From contig JBHEQS010000004.1 in assembly GCA_046530765.1 (NCBI GenBank), positions 89,150 through 153,149 of the forward strand: 64,000 bases of DNA, read 5' to 3'. Positions 33,154 to 42,875 of this stretch are shown here, piece after piece. A program made the translations under genes and the position numbers. Position 1 is the first letter of the stretch. Each line of letters opens with the position of its first letter. The stretch comes from Arsenophonus sp046530765. GTDB lineage: Bacteria; Pseudomonadota; Gammaproteobacteria; Enterobacterales; Enterobacteriaceae. Below the pieces are notes generated by a model. It was given only the letters and a program-made list of their open reading frames with translations. It was not told where the DNA came from and did not search any database.

Positions 33154-33675
33154 TTAATTAGCTAGTTCTGTAGTATTATTTTTAATAGTTTTATTAACGA
33201 TAAATAATTCACGAATTAATTGATGAGCTGCCTGTTCATGCATTTCTTGTTTAATAAGTTTATTTTCAGCGTCCTTAGCAAGAGTCTCTAACGGATTATC
33301 AAAGAAAGTACGTGTAACCCGAGTTTTGATAGAATAAACTATGTTATTTGGTAAAATAATTTCTCCGCTTATAAAAAAATCTAATTGTTTTTCTGCGCTT
33401 TTACCATCTTGATAGACAGAAACAGTTTCAATATTTTCAGATGAATTTATAATTTTTAAGATAGGTACATTTTGAATATTATCATCAATTAAGTTAACAT
33501 TAATTAATCTTAATTCATGTCTAATTGCGCGCTCCAATGGACTGTAGGAATCATTGATTTTCAATTTTAATGTTTTTAGTTCTTCAGGTATCTGAAACGT
33601 ATCTCGCAAATAAAATCTACAACCAGATGTTATCAGAACAGAAATGTTTATAAAAAAGATAATTAAATAAAGCAC
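33154..33675 (-). CDS. lptE: LPS-assembly lipoprotein LptE
   Basis: Outer-membrane lipoprotein that plugs the LptD barrel and is needed for LPS delivery to the cell surface. The 173-residue product (193 in E. coli) has a hydrophobic signal segment followed by a lipobox LITSGC (Cys about residue 19), then the family's FYLRDTFQIPEELK region and FFDNPLETLAKDAENKLI. The shortening is at the C-terminus, which is variable in the family. Its retention, with Lnt to acylate it, suggests the cell still makes LPS. It starts 18 nt after leuS with an AAAGGAAAAG ribosome-binding site. Confidence 0.93.
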   Translation of the reverse strand: MLYLIIFFINISVLITSGCRFYLRDTFQIPEELKTLKLKINDSYSPLERAIRHELRLINVNLIDDNIQNVPILKIINSSENIETVSVYQDGKSAEKQLDFFISGEIILPNNIVYSIKTRVTRTFFDNPLETLAKDAENKLIKQEMHEQAAHQLIRELFIVNKTIKNNTTELAN

Positions 33676-33693
33676 ATCTTTTCCTTTATTAAG

Positions 33694-36276
33694 TTAACAT
33701 GCAACAATGTTTAATAACTTTCCTTGTACATAAATTATTTTTCTGATCTTCATACTTTCAAGATATTTAGACACGCAATATTCTTGCATTGCTATGGATA
33801 AGATAAAATCTTGTGATGCATTGATATTGACGATTGTGCGCCATCTAACTTTACCATTAACTTGAATTATAACTAACTTAGTATCATTTATTTTTGCTTC
33901 TTCATCACTGACTGGCCAAGACGCATTATCTATATCTTCTGTATGACCAAGTGCTTTCCACATGATAAAGCATGCATGTGGGATAACTGGTGATAGCATC
34001 AAAACAATGGTTTCTAAAGATTCATGAATTAAGGACCTATCTTGCTCAGTATCGCAAGGTGCTCGTGACAGTTTATTTATGAATTCCATAATTGTGGCAA
34101 TTGCAGTATTAAATGAATAACGCCTTGAGATATCGTAAGTTACCTTATCGATTGTTTTATGTAAATACAACCTAAGATTTTTTTGTTCTGGTGTAATACG
34201 GTTTATATCTAATGCATCTATTTTACCTTTTTGTGTATGTTTAAAAACTAATTTCCAAATACGACGAATAAAGCGGTTTGCGCCTACTAAACTTGATTCT
34301 TGCCATTTCAAAGCAAGCTCTGGAGGAGAAGCAAACATCATAAACAGCCTAACAGTATCAGCTCCGTATTTTTCTACAATTAGTTGTGGGTCAATGCCGT
34401 TATTTTTTGATTTAGACATTTTGCACATACCAATATAGAAGAGTTTATTATCATACTGATCTGTTGCTTTAATAATTTTACCTTTTTTATCTCTTTCAGT
34501 GGATACATTTATCGGAGATACCCAAACTCGCTGTTTATTTTTATCTAAGTAATAGAAAGCATCTGCTAACACCATACCTTGACATAGTAGACTCTTTGCT
34601 GGCTCATCAAAATTCACTAAACCAGCATCACGCATTAATTTATGGAAAAAACGAAAGTATAATAAATGCATAATAGCATGTTCAATACCGCCAATATATT
34701 GATCAATTGGAAGCCAATAATTTGCAGCCGACGAATCTAACATTGCTTGATTATAATTTGGACAAGTATAACGAGCATAATACCAAGAAGACTCTATAAA
34801 TGTATCAAAAGTATCTGTTTCACGTAATGCCACATTATTATTTATATTTATTTTGGCCCATTCTGGATCTATTTTAATGGCGCTATTAATTTTGTTTATT
34901 TCTACATCTTCAGGTAATATAACTGGCAGTTTATCTTCCTCTACAGGTATAATGAGTCCGTCTTCAGTCGTTAGCATTGGAATAGGAGCCCCCCAATAAC
35001 GTTGTCTAGAAATCCCCCAATCGCGTAAACGATAATTAACTTTGCATTTAGCTAAACCTTGTGAAATTAGTTTATCTACAATAGCTTTTGACCCTGCTTT
35101 GTTATCCATTCCACTAAATTCAGCTGAATTAATCAACGTATTTCTATTAGTTAATGGACCTGTTGTTAAATCGAGTGTTTTTTCTTCATTATCAACAATA
35201 ACTACTTTAATTGGCAAATCATATTTATTGGCAAATTCCCAATCGCACTGATTATGTCCAGGAACACCCATTATTGCTCCTGTGCCATATTCCATTGATA
35301 CGAAATTAGCTATCCAAATTTGGATTTTTTCATTAGTTAGTGGATGAATTGCTAATAAATTGGTAGAAATACCTTTTTTCTCTACTGTTGACATTTCAAT
35401 TTCAGAAACTTTAATATTGCAATATTCATTAATAAATGCATTAAGCTCAGCATTTTTTTTTGCCATATTTTTTGCTAACGGATGAGTTGCTGCAATAGCT
35501 AGGTAAGTAACCCCCATAAAAGTGTCAGGCCTAGTAGTATAGACTACTAAGTTTTCATTGTTATCTACTAATTTAAATGTGATTTCAATTCCTTCTGATC
35601 GCCCAATCCAGTTTCGTTGCATTGATTTAACTTGTTCTGGCCAAGCATCAAGTTTATTTAAATCATTGAGTAGCTCTTCAGCATAAGCAGTAATTTTTAT
35701 GAACCATTGAGGAATTTCTTTTCGCTCAATAAATGTATCACAACGCCAACAACATCCATCAATAACTTGTTCGTTAGCTAATACAGTCAAATCATTTGGA
35801 CACCAATTGACAGCAGAGGTTTTTTTATAAACTAAACCCTTTTCATAAAGCTTAGTAAAAAACCACTGTTCCCAGCGATAATATTCTGGCTTACAAGTTG
35901 TAAGTTCTCTACTCCAATCATAACCAAATCCGAGAATCTTTAACTGATTTCTCATGTAATTAATATTGGAATAAGTCCAAGATGCTGGATCTGTATTATT
36001 TCTTGCAGCAGCAACTTCTGCTGGTAAACCAAAAGCATCCCAACCAATCGGGTGTAAAACATTTTTGCCTAGCATTCTTTGATAACGAGAAATAACATCG
36101 CCAATTGTATAATTTCGAACATGACCCATATGTAGATGACCTGATGGGTAAGGCAACATTGATAGACAATAGTATTTTTCTTTGTTATTATCTTCTATTA
36201 CTTTAAATGTTTGTTTTTTCTCCCAATGACGTTGCACGCATTGTTCTATTTCTTTTGGTCGATATTGTTCTTGCAT
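33694..36276 (-). CDS. leuS: leucyl-tRNA synthetase
   Basis: Charges tRNA-Leu. The frame is open from 36375, but the ATG at 36276 is the better start. It gives 860 residues, identical in length to E. coli LeuS, and begins MQEQYRPKEIEQCVQ like the family. AAGGAAA sits about 11 nt upstream. The class I signatures PYPSGHLHMGH (HIGH) and KMSKSKNN (KMSKS) are intact. The CP1 editing domain with VVYTTRPDTFMGVTYLAI is present, so proofreading against isoleucine or norvaline is probably kept. It heads the leuS-lptE-holA-nadD cluster. Confidence 0.97.
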   Translation of the reverse strand: MQEQYRPKEIEQCVQRHWEKKQTFKVIEDNNKEKYYCLSMLPYPSGHLHMGHVRNYTIGDVISRYQRMLGKNVLHPIGWDAFGLPAEVAAARNNTDPASWTYSNINYMRNQLKILGFGYDWSRELTTCKPEYYRWEQWFFTKLYEKGLVYKKTSAVNWCPNDLTVLANEQVIDGCCWRCDTFIERKEIPQWFIKITAYAEELLNDLNKLDAWPEQVKSMQRNWIGRSEGIEITFKLVDNNENLVVYTTRPDTFMGVTYLAIAATHPLAKNMAKKNAELNAFINEYCNIKVSEIEMSTVEKKGISTNLLAIHPLTNEKIQIWIANFVSMEYGTGAIMGVPGHNQCDWEFANKYDLPIKVVIVDNEEKTLDLTTGPLTNRNTLINSAEFSGMDNKAGSKAIVDKLISQGLAKCKVNYRLRDWGISRQRYWGAPIPMLTTEDGLIIPVEEDKLPVILPEDVEINKINSAIKIDPEWAKININNNVALRETDTFDTFIESSWYYARYTCPNYNQAMLDSSAANYWLPIDQYIGGIEHAIMHLLYFRFFHKLMRDAGLVNFDEPAKSLLCQGMVLADAFYYLDKNKQRVWVSPINVSTERDKKGKIIKATDQYDNKLFYIGMCKMSKSKNNGIDPQLIVEKYGADTVRLFMMFASPPELALKWQESSLVGANRFIRRIWKLVFKHTQKGKIDALDINRITPEQKNLRLYLHKTIDKVTYDISRRYSFNTAIATIMEFINKLSRAPCDTEQDRSLIHESLETIVLMLSPVIPHACFIMWKALGHTEDIDNASWPVSDEEAKINDTKLVIIQVNGKVRWRTIVNINASQDFILSIAMQEYCVSKYLESMKIRKIIYVQGKLLNIVAC

Positions 36277-37231
36277 GATATCGATGTTTCCTTGTTGAAA
36301 TGTTAACAATAGTAATAAATGATAGCATAACTTTATAACTCCATAAAATAGATTGTATTCTCCATAAATAATCACTATTGATACATATTTATATACACAC
36401 TAAATTAATTTATAGAATGTATGTAAATTCATAAATAAAATTCTTTTATCAGTTTATAATGAATTAAGTACTATCTTAGTATTATTATTTAAGTGATTAA
36501 AATGTAATTTTTATTACATAATAATTAATAGTGTAATTGATTTTTAATTTTATAAAGAAATTGTTCAGATTTATTGGAAAAAAGAAATAGTTTTTGTTAC
36601 TATCTTTAATAATTTCTTCTTTATTTATAAAATTATTTTATGAAAAACTTTTTATAAAACATAATTTTATTAATAATTACTACAATAGTAGCTCATTAAT
36701 TAAATAGCTTTATTGTAACACCAGCTACTTCCTTTATCATCTTTATATCTAATACATAAATTTGTTTCTAAAAATCATTATATATTTATATTAATGCTAA
36801 GTTATTAAATAATTTATTCATGAATGAATAAATTAAAGATGGTAAAATACAATACACACTTTAATCAAAATTTTGTTAAATTTATATTTTGTAATTGATA
36901 TAATGTTCTTGACATATATCGCTATTTTAAATGTGTTACAAACAATTATTAATTTTTATTAATATTGATTTGCCATGACTAGAGTTGTCGAATATAACGA
37001 AATCTCAATCTATTTCGAAATCAATAAATAATTAAAATAATCTGAAATTATACATACAGTTTAAAATAATTCTTTGATGAAATTGCTCATGATCATTTTA
37101 AAATGTTAATAATAATCGTATTAATTAATTAATAAAATATAACTTTTAACTAATAATAAGTTTAATAAACAAGATAAAACCATATTATTAATTATTAATA
37201 TATAATTAATAATTAATATATTCTAGATTAA
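36277..37231. other. intergenic region between leuS and lnt
   Basis: About 950 bp without a gene. In E. coli several genes, including the glutamate transporter gltIJKL, lie between leuS and lnt. Here they have been deleted or eroded beyond recognition. The leuS promoter should lie at the left end and any lnt terminator at the right; I see no convincing element. Confidence 0.6.
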
Positions 37232-38770
37232 TCAATCTTCTGTTTTCCTAAAAAAAAATGATAATATAATAAATAGAGTAACAAATGCCCACATAGGCCA
37301 GTTACTCCAGCGAGCATAAGGAGTAAGACCAGATGTTGGCGTTATTTCAATATTCAACACTGATCTAGTAAATTGAGGAAGTTCTCCTTGAATATCTCCA
37401 TTAGGTGTAATTACTGCCGTGATGCCATTATTGGTAGCTCGCAATAGATGGCGACCAAGCTCAAGAGCTCTCATGCGTGCCATTTGAAAGTGTTGCCATG
37501 GTCCAATAGAGTGCCCAAACCATGCATCGTTTGAAACTGTTAATAAAAAATCAGTATTTGACTTAAAGTTATCTCTAATTTGAGTTCCTAATATAATTTC
37601 ATAACAGATAGATGCAGTTATATGAATATTTCCAGAAATTAACTGATCTTGTTCATAATTACCACGACTAAAATTTGACATTGGGAAATTGAGTAATAAT
37701 TTTAATGGACGAAGAATATTTTTTAAAGGAACAAATTCACCAAAAGGAACCAAATGATGTTTATGATAACGATTTTTTGTTGGGTACTTATAAATTTTAT
37801 TTTCTCCTAACACAATAATACTATTAAAAAAATCTACAACTCCTTCTTGTCTATTTGATTTTGAATCAACAATTCCAGTAATTAATCGAGTTTTTTTTAA
37901 ACGAAGAAATTCATCTAATGAAGCTAGCCAAGTAGTATTATCTGATTCAATTAATGGTATAGCTGATTCAGGCCAAATAATAATATTAGCATAACCAATA
38001 TAAGGCTTAGATAAATTAAGATAGGTATTCATAGTTTGTTCTATAAATTCTGGTTGCCATTTTAAGTTTTGCAAAATGTTACCTTGAACTAAAACAATTT
38101 GTAATTTTTTTTCTTTATTTAGAGAAAACCAGTGATAATCTTTAAATATTAAAGGTGAAAATAATAAAATAATTGCTAAAATCATAGAAGTTGCTTGTTG
38201 TTTTACGAAAGCAAAAACTATACATCCGCTAATAATCATCAATAGTAATGTTATCATTTCAACACCAAATATTGGTGCGATGAATTTTAATGGTCCATTT
38301 ATTTGACTATAACCAAATTGTAACCAAGGGAAACCAGTTAGTATGTGTCCACGTAAATATTCAGTTATTTGCCATATCGCTGGAGCAGCTAAAATAAATC
38401 GAGCTATATTAAGTTTTGGAAAAAATCTATTAAGTATATAAGCAAATAATGTTGGATAAAATGATAAATAAACTATTAGTAATGCGATTAATAAAATATT
38501 AACAATTAATAATTGAATCCCGCCAAAATCAATAATACTTATATAAACCCAGTTAATTCCACTGCCAAATAAACCTATTCCCCAACAGAATGCTATTAAA
38601 CTCGCTTGTTTGCTTGAACGATTAATAATTAATAGTTGTAAGCCAAAAATAGAAAAAAGTGAAGCTAACCAAATATCAAAAGGTGAAAAAGATAGCGTAC
38701 CGCATATCCCGAAAATTAATGCAATCGTAGCTTTTGGGAATTTATGTTGATAAAATGAAATTTTTTTCAT
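37232..38770 (-). CDS. lnt: apolipoprotein N-acyltransferase
   Basis: Inner-membrane enzyme that adds the third acyl chain to the N-terminal cysteine of lipoproteins, which in enterics licenses their export by Lol to the outer membrane. The 512 residues equal the E. coli length. Several membrane segments occupy the first 200 residues. The periplasmic nitrilase domain has all catalytic elements: Glu in IIWPESAIP, Lys in KHHLVPFGEFVP and Cys in ITASICYEI. A final membrane segment (WAFVTLFIILSFFF) precedes the C-terminus. It starts 5 nt after corC, so corC-lnt is one operon. Confidence 0.97.
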   Translation of the reverse strand: MKKISFYQHKFPKATIALIFGICGTLSFSPFDIWLASLFSIFGLQLLIINRSSKQASLIAFCWGIGLFGSGINWVYISIIDFGGIQLLIVNILLIALLIVYLSFYPTLFAYILNRFFPKLNIARFILAAPAIWQITEYLRGHILTGFPWLQFGYSQINGPLKFIAPIFGVEMITLLLMIISGCIVFAFVKQQATSMILAIILLFSPLIFKDYHWFSLNKEKKLQIVLVQGNILQNLKWQPEFIEQTMNTYLNLSKPYIGYANIIIWPESAIPLIESDNTTWLASLDEFLRLKKTRLITGIVDSKSNRQEGVVDFFNSIIVLGENKIYKYPTKNRYHKHHLVPFGEFVPLKNILRPLKLLLNFPMSNFSRGNYEQDQLISGNIHITASICYEIILGTQIRDNFKSNTDFLLTVSNDAWFGHSIGPWQHFQMARMRALELGRHLLRATNNGITAVITPNGDIQGELPQFTRSVLNIEITPTSGLTPYARWSNWPMWAFVTLFIILSFFFRKTED

Positions 38771-38775
38771 GAATA

Positions 38776-39654
38776 TTATTCTTGAGTAAAATTTGGGATT
38801 GGCGCCTCATCGGGGATTTTTATTTGAACTTGAATGATTTTACGGCTATCTGCCATGCTAATTTTAAATATATAACTATCAATTACAATGATTTCTCCTC
38901 TGGAAGGCAAATGCCCGAATCTTTGCATTACTAAACCACCAATGGTATCAACTTCTTCATCGTTAAAGTGTGTGCCAAATGCTTTATTGAAATCATTAAT
39001 TTGAGTTAGAGCCATAACAGAGTAAGCTTGTTTACTTAGTTTACGAATATCAATATCTTCTGCATCGTCATATTCATCTTCAATTTCGCCAACAATTAAT
39101 TCAAGAATATCTTCAATCGTAACTAATCCTGAGACGCCTCCAAATTCATCGATAACAATTGCCATATGATAACGTTGTGACCGAAATTCTTTTAATAATA
39201 GATCAACTCGTTTACTTTCAGGTATAACAATTGCTGGCCGCAATACTTTATCTATATTGAATGGCTCTGAATCTGTACGCATAAATTGTAGAAGATCTTT
39301 TGCCATCAGTAGACCTTCAATGTGATCTTTATCTTCACTGATAACTGGAAATCTAGAATGTGCTGAATCAATAATTACATCAAGGCATTCATCTAGCGAT
39401 TGATTTCGTTTTAGTGTTACTATCTGTGAGCGCGGAATCATAATATACTTAACTCGCTCATCAGAAATATTCATTACTCCCTCAAGCATTTCTCTAGTAT
39501 CAGGATCAATAACATCTTTTTGCTCAGAATCACGAATTAATTCAACTAAGTCATTACGATTTTTTAGCTCCCCGTGAAATAATTGATTTAAGCGCTCGAA
39601 AAAACTCTTTTTCGAACTGTGATTATCATTTTTTGTAGGATTGCTGTCGCTCAT
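38776..39654 (-). CDS. corC: CBS-pair protein CorC (YbeX)
   Basis: Cytoplasmic protein of the CorC/HlyC family, linked to magnesium and cobalt efflux and, in recent work on enterics, to ribosome and RNA metabolism under stress. The 292 residues equal the E. coli length. Two CBS motifs span about residues 70-190 (MIPRSQIVTLKRN, RFPVISEDKDHIEGLLMAKD, then MAIVIDEFGGVSGLVTIEDILE). An acidic linker EDEYDDAEDID and a CorC_HlyC C-terminal domain with VDTIGGLVMQRFGHLP follow. It lies between ybeY and lnt as in E. coli. Confidence 0.96.
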   Translation of the reverse strand: MSDSNPTKNDNHSSKKSFFERLNQLFHGELKNRNDLVELIRDSEQKDVIDPDTREMLEGVMNISDERVKYIMIPRSQIVTLKRNQSLDECLDVIIDSAHSRFPVISEDKDHIEGLLMAKDLLQFMRTDSEPFNIDKVLRPAIVIPESKRVDLLLKEFRSQRYHMAIVIDEFGGVSGLVTIEDILELIVGEIEDEYDDAEDIDIRKLSKQAYSVMALTQINDFNKAFGTHFNDEEVDTIGGLVMQRFGHLPSRGEIIVIDSYIFKISMADSRKIIQVQIKIPDEAPIPNFTQE

Positions 39655-39722
39655 ATAGTTTTATTAATATTTTGAATAATTTATTGTATCATATGTTGTT
39701 TATCATAAAAGTATCATTATGA

Positions 39723-40190
39723 TTACAATTTTTTATTTTGATAAGGATCAAAATAACCTAATTTTTGTAATATTTTAGTTTCTGCCGTCTCCATTTTTTT
39801 TGTTTCAAAATTGTTTTGATGATCATATCCCAATAAATGAAGACAACCATGTATTATCATGTGAGCCAAGTGAGCATATAGTGTTTTTTGTTGTTCAAAA
39901 GACTCATTTTCAACTACTTGACGACAAATAATTAAATCGCCTAGTAAAGGCGATGCAATATTATCTATAGCTTTAAATGGAAATGATAACACATTTGTTG
40001 CTTTATTTTTTCTTCGATATGTTAAATTTAAACGTTTACTTTCTGCTATATCAACAATACGAATTGTAATTTCACTTTTAGATTTAAATTCTGGTAAGAA
40101 AGAATTAAGCCAATGTTGTATTATTGTCTTGTTTGGTAATCCATTATTGTTGACGCATACAACTTGTAGATCAAGAATAACTTGTTTCAA
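39723..40190 (-). CDS. ybeY: endoribonuclease YbeY
   Basis: Zinc-dependent endoribonuclease involved in 16S rRNA 3'-end maturation and 70S quality control. The metal site HGCLHLLGYDH (His-x3-His-x5-His) lies near residue 113 and the family block RKNKATNVLSFPF near 55. The frame is open from an ATG at 40199, but that ATG directly abuts the only good ribosome-binding site (AAAGGAG, 40200-40206). A TTG three codons later, at 40188-40190, is 9 nt from it and gives 155 residues, the E. coli length, with aligned KQVILDLQ. I therefore choose TTG. Downstream is corC; upstream, ybeZ is missing. Confidence 0.93.
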   Translation of the reverse strand: MKQVILDLQVVCVNNNGLPNKTIIQHWLNSFLPEFKSKSEITIRIVDIAESKRLNLTYRRKNKATNVLSFPFKAIDNIASPLLGDLIICRQVVENESFEQQKTLYAHLAHMIIHGCLHLLGYDHQNNFETKKMETAETKILQKLGYFDPYQNKKL

Positions 40191-40199
40191 AAAAAACAT

Positions 40200-41339
40200 C
40201 TCCTTTTCATAATATAAATAATTGTTCTTTTATTGATCAAGTAACTATTTTAATTGTTGCTATTTTATTGACATAATCTTTATAAAAAAATTACTATTTT
40301 CTACTATATAAATGTATACTGTATTATCATTATTAAATAAATTAAATATAAATTTTAACTATATATTTAACTATTATTTTTGGTGATGTGAATTTGATTT
40401 ATGTCAGTATTTGAATAAATTTATTCATTTCTTCGCTATAAGTATTTTATGCTTAAATCTAATTCTGATTAAAATATTTTAATTTATTTAATAATTTCAT
40501 TACAGATTCCATCAAAAATAAAATTATTATATCTAATATGATTTAGATATATTATAATTCTGCTTGTTCAATTAAATTTTACTTAATAAATTTTTCTATA
40601 ATTTTAAATTTAATAAATAAAGTGTTATAAAGAAGTTATGAATAAGTATTAATTTTGATTGATAAATCAAAATTAATTCATATCTGGATTGCTGTTTTTG
40701 ATATCAAAATAACAAATATGATAAAATACGATATATTTGATGTTCTAAAGTATGAAAGACTTGATAGATTTACGATCATGTTCTTGAAAAATTGAAATTA
40801 TAAATAATGTAGCTAGCATGTATTATATTAATATACGCAGAATGTTTCTACATGCGAAATTTTATAATACTTTATTTTTTTATTTATTGTCAATTTACCA
40901 CAACTTTCGATATCTTTAACTTATTTTTTAAGAAATTAATTTTAAAATAAGATCAATTTTGTGAAAACATAATGTTAAATATACTAAATATACTAAATAT
41001 ACTAAATATATAAACATATAATCTATGTAACATATTGTTACTTATGATATAATAGATAATTAAATAGCTTTTTTAATAAATTTAAAATATCTTTCTTCAA
41101 ATTAATTTCGTCATTGGCTATTAAATTTAATTATTTTATATTATACAACTAAGTAATATGCAAATTGTTATTAACCACTGTTAGTAATAGTTCTATGATT
41201 ATTAAATTGAATTTTGAATTATATTTTAAATATCTTAGTCTATTTATTTAATATTAAGCTTTGTAAGCTTACTATAACATAGCAATACTTTCTTAAGTAT
41301 TTGCTTAATTAACAACATATTCATAGTATTCTTGCTTAT
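40200..41339. other. gene-free interval at the ybeZ (PhoH-like) position
   Basis: E. coli has ybeZ, about 1.05 kb, between miaB and ybeY; here 1.14 kb lacks any open frame. I could not find the Walker A region or other PhoH motifs with confidence. A minus-strand reading at about 40750-40800 (NFNFSRT) is too short and misplaced to claim. A 9-bp tandem array lies at 40981-41016. ybeZ appears fully eroded. Confidence 0.6.
40981..41016. repeat. 9-bp tandem repeat (ATACTAAAT)4
   Basis: Four perfect consecutive copies of ATACTAAAT within the eroded ybeZ interval. Confidence 0.85.
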
Positions 41340-42689
41340 TTAATAGATATAGTCTTTAATTTTAACTACCTTTCCACGCAAAGAATTTACATATACGTCA
41401 TTAATCTCTACATCAACAAACTTTCCTATCATATCTTCTGTGCCATTGAAATTTACTACACGATTATTGCTTGAACGCCCAGAAAGTTCCATGATATTTT
41501 TGCGAGAATGCCCATCTACAAGAATGTGCTGAATGCTACCTAACATTTTTCTACTATAAATCATTGCTTGATTATTGACGAGATTCTGAAGCAAATAAAG
41601 TCGTTCTTTTTTTTCGTTTTCACTAATATTATCACGTAAATATGCAGCTGGTGTACCAGGTCGTGGTGAATATATAAAACTAAAACTCATATCAAAATTA
41701 AGATCAGCAATTAAATTCATTGTTTTTTTAAAATCATCTTTAGTTTCACCAGGAAAACCAACAATAAAATCGGATCCAATAAGTATATCTGGTCGCGCTT
41801 TACGTAATTTATTAATAATACTAATATACTCAATAGTTGTGTACGATCGCTTCATCATGGTTAAAATTCTATCCGAACCACTTTGAATAGGTAAATGTAA
41901 GAAGCTAACAACCTCAGGCGTGTCTTCATAGACAGAAATAAGATCATCCGTGAAATCAATTGGGTGGCTTGTTGTAAACCTAATTCGATCAACACCGTCA
42001 ATTGTTGCAACAAGACGTAATAATTCAGAAAATGAACAAATCTCATTATCAAAAGTTGCTCCACGATAAGCATTTACATTTTGTCCTAATAAATGAATTT
42101 CCCTAACCCCTTGCGCAGCTAATTGAGTAATTTCGAATAATATATCATCACATGGTCTACTAACTTCCTCTCCTCGAGTATATGGAACGACACAAAATGA
42201 ACAGTATTTATTACATCCCTCCATAATGGAAACATACGCTGAAGGGCCAAATGCTTGCGGTTCTGGTAAATGATCAAATTTTTCAATTTCTGGGAAACTT
42301 ATATCTATGATAGGACTATGTGTGTCTTGAACGTAATTAATCATTTCTGGTAGGCGATGAAAAGTTTGTGGGCCAAAAATAATGTCAACACTAGGAGCTC
42401 TCTTGCGAATATAATCACCCTCCTGAGAAGCGACGCAGCCACCAACGCAAATAATAATATTTTGGTTGACATCTTTTATATTTTTCCACCTACCCAATTG
42501 ATGGAATACTTTTTCTTGAGCTTTTTCACGAATTGAGCAAGTATTTAGTAATAAAATATCTGCTTCTTCGATAACTTCTGTTAATTGATATTCATGTGTT
42601 TTGTTTAGAAGAGAAATTATTTTAGATGAATCATATTTATTCATCTGACATCCCCAAGTTTTAATGTATAGTTTTTTGTTTTTTAACAT
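41340..42689 (-). CDS. miaB: tRNA-2-methylthio-N6-dimethylallyladenosine synthase MiaB
   Basis: Radical SAM methylthiotransferase that converts i6A37 to ms2i6A37 in tRNAs reading UNN codons. The product has 449 residues (474 in E. coli). The N-terminal MTTase domain has its three cluster cysteines in TWGCQMN, NTCSIRE and GGCVAS. The radical SAM motif CNKYCSFCVVPYTRG is intact, and a C-terminal TRAM domain carries GRSSNNRVVNF. The missing length is at the C-terminus and does not touch catalytic parts. It needs MiaA-made i6A, and miaA is not in this window. It is divergent from ubiF, 186 bp apart, as in E. coli. Confidence 0.96.
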   Translation of the reverse strand: MLKNKKLYIKTWGCQMNKYDSSKIISLLNKTHEYQLTEVIEEADILLLNTCSIREKAQEKVFHQLGRWKNIKDVNQNIIICVGGCVASQEGDYIRKRAPSVDIIFGPQTFHRLPEMINYVQDTHSPIIDISFPEIEKFDHLPEPQAFGPSAYVSIMEGCNKYCSFCVVPYTRGEEVSRPCDDILFEITQLAAQGVREIHLLGQNVNAYRGATFDNEICSFSELLRLVATIDGVDRIRFTTSHPIDFTDDLISVYEDTPEVVSFLHLPIQSGSDRILTMMKRSYTTIEYISIINKLRKARPDILIGSDFIVGFPGETKDDFKKTMNLIADLNFDMSFSFIYSPRPGTPAAYLRDNISENEKKERLYLLQNLVNNQAMIYSRKMLGSIQHILVDGHSRKNIMELSGRSSNNRVVNFNGTEDMIGKFVDVEINDVYVNSLRGKVVKIKDYIY

Positions 42690-42875
42690 TTATTCATCCA
42701 AGTTTTAATAAAAATATATTTTTTTTAGAATATTATGTATTAAATATAAAATTTTAATATGTATTATATTTGTTTTATATATATATGACTAGTATGTTCA
42801 ATAGATTATTGTTAAATGACTTGTATAAGAATAAAGTTTACCATTGGATATATTAATATTTATAACTAAGTTAAT
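42690..42875. promoter_or_regulatory. divergent promoter region of miaB and ubiF
   Basis: The 186-bp spacer must carry the miaB promoter (minus strand) and ubiF promoter (plus strand). Many AT-rich TATAAT-like hexamers are present, so no single pair can be singled out. Confidence 0.4.

Noticed and set aside
40750..40800. Possible C-terminal trace of ybeZ (NFNFSRT)
   Set aside because: Too short, interrupted by stops and about 400 bp from where the YbeZ C-terminus should be.
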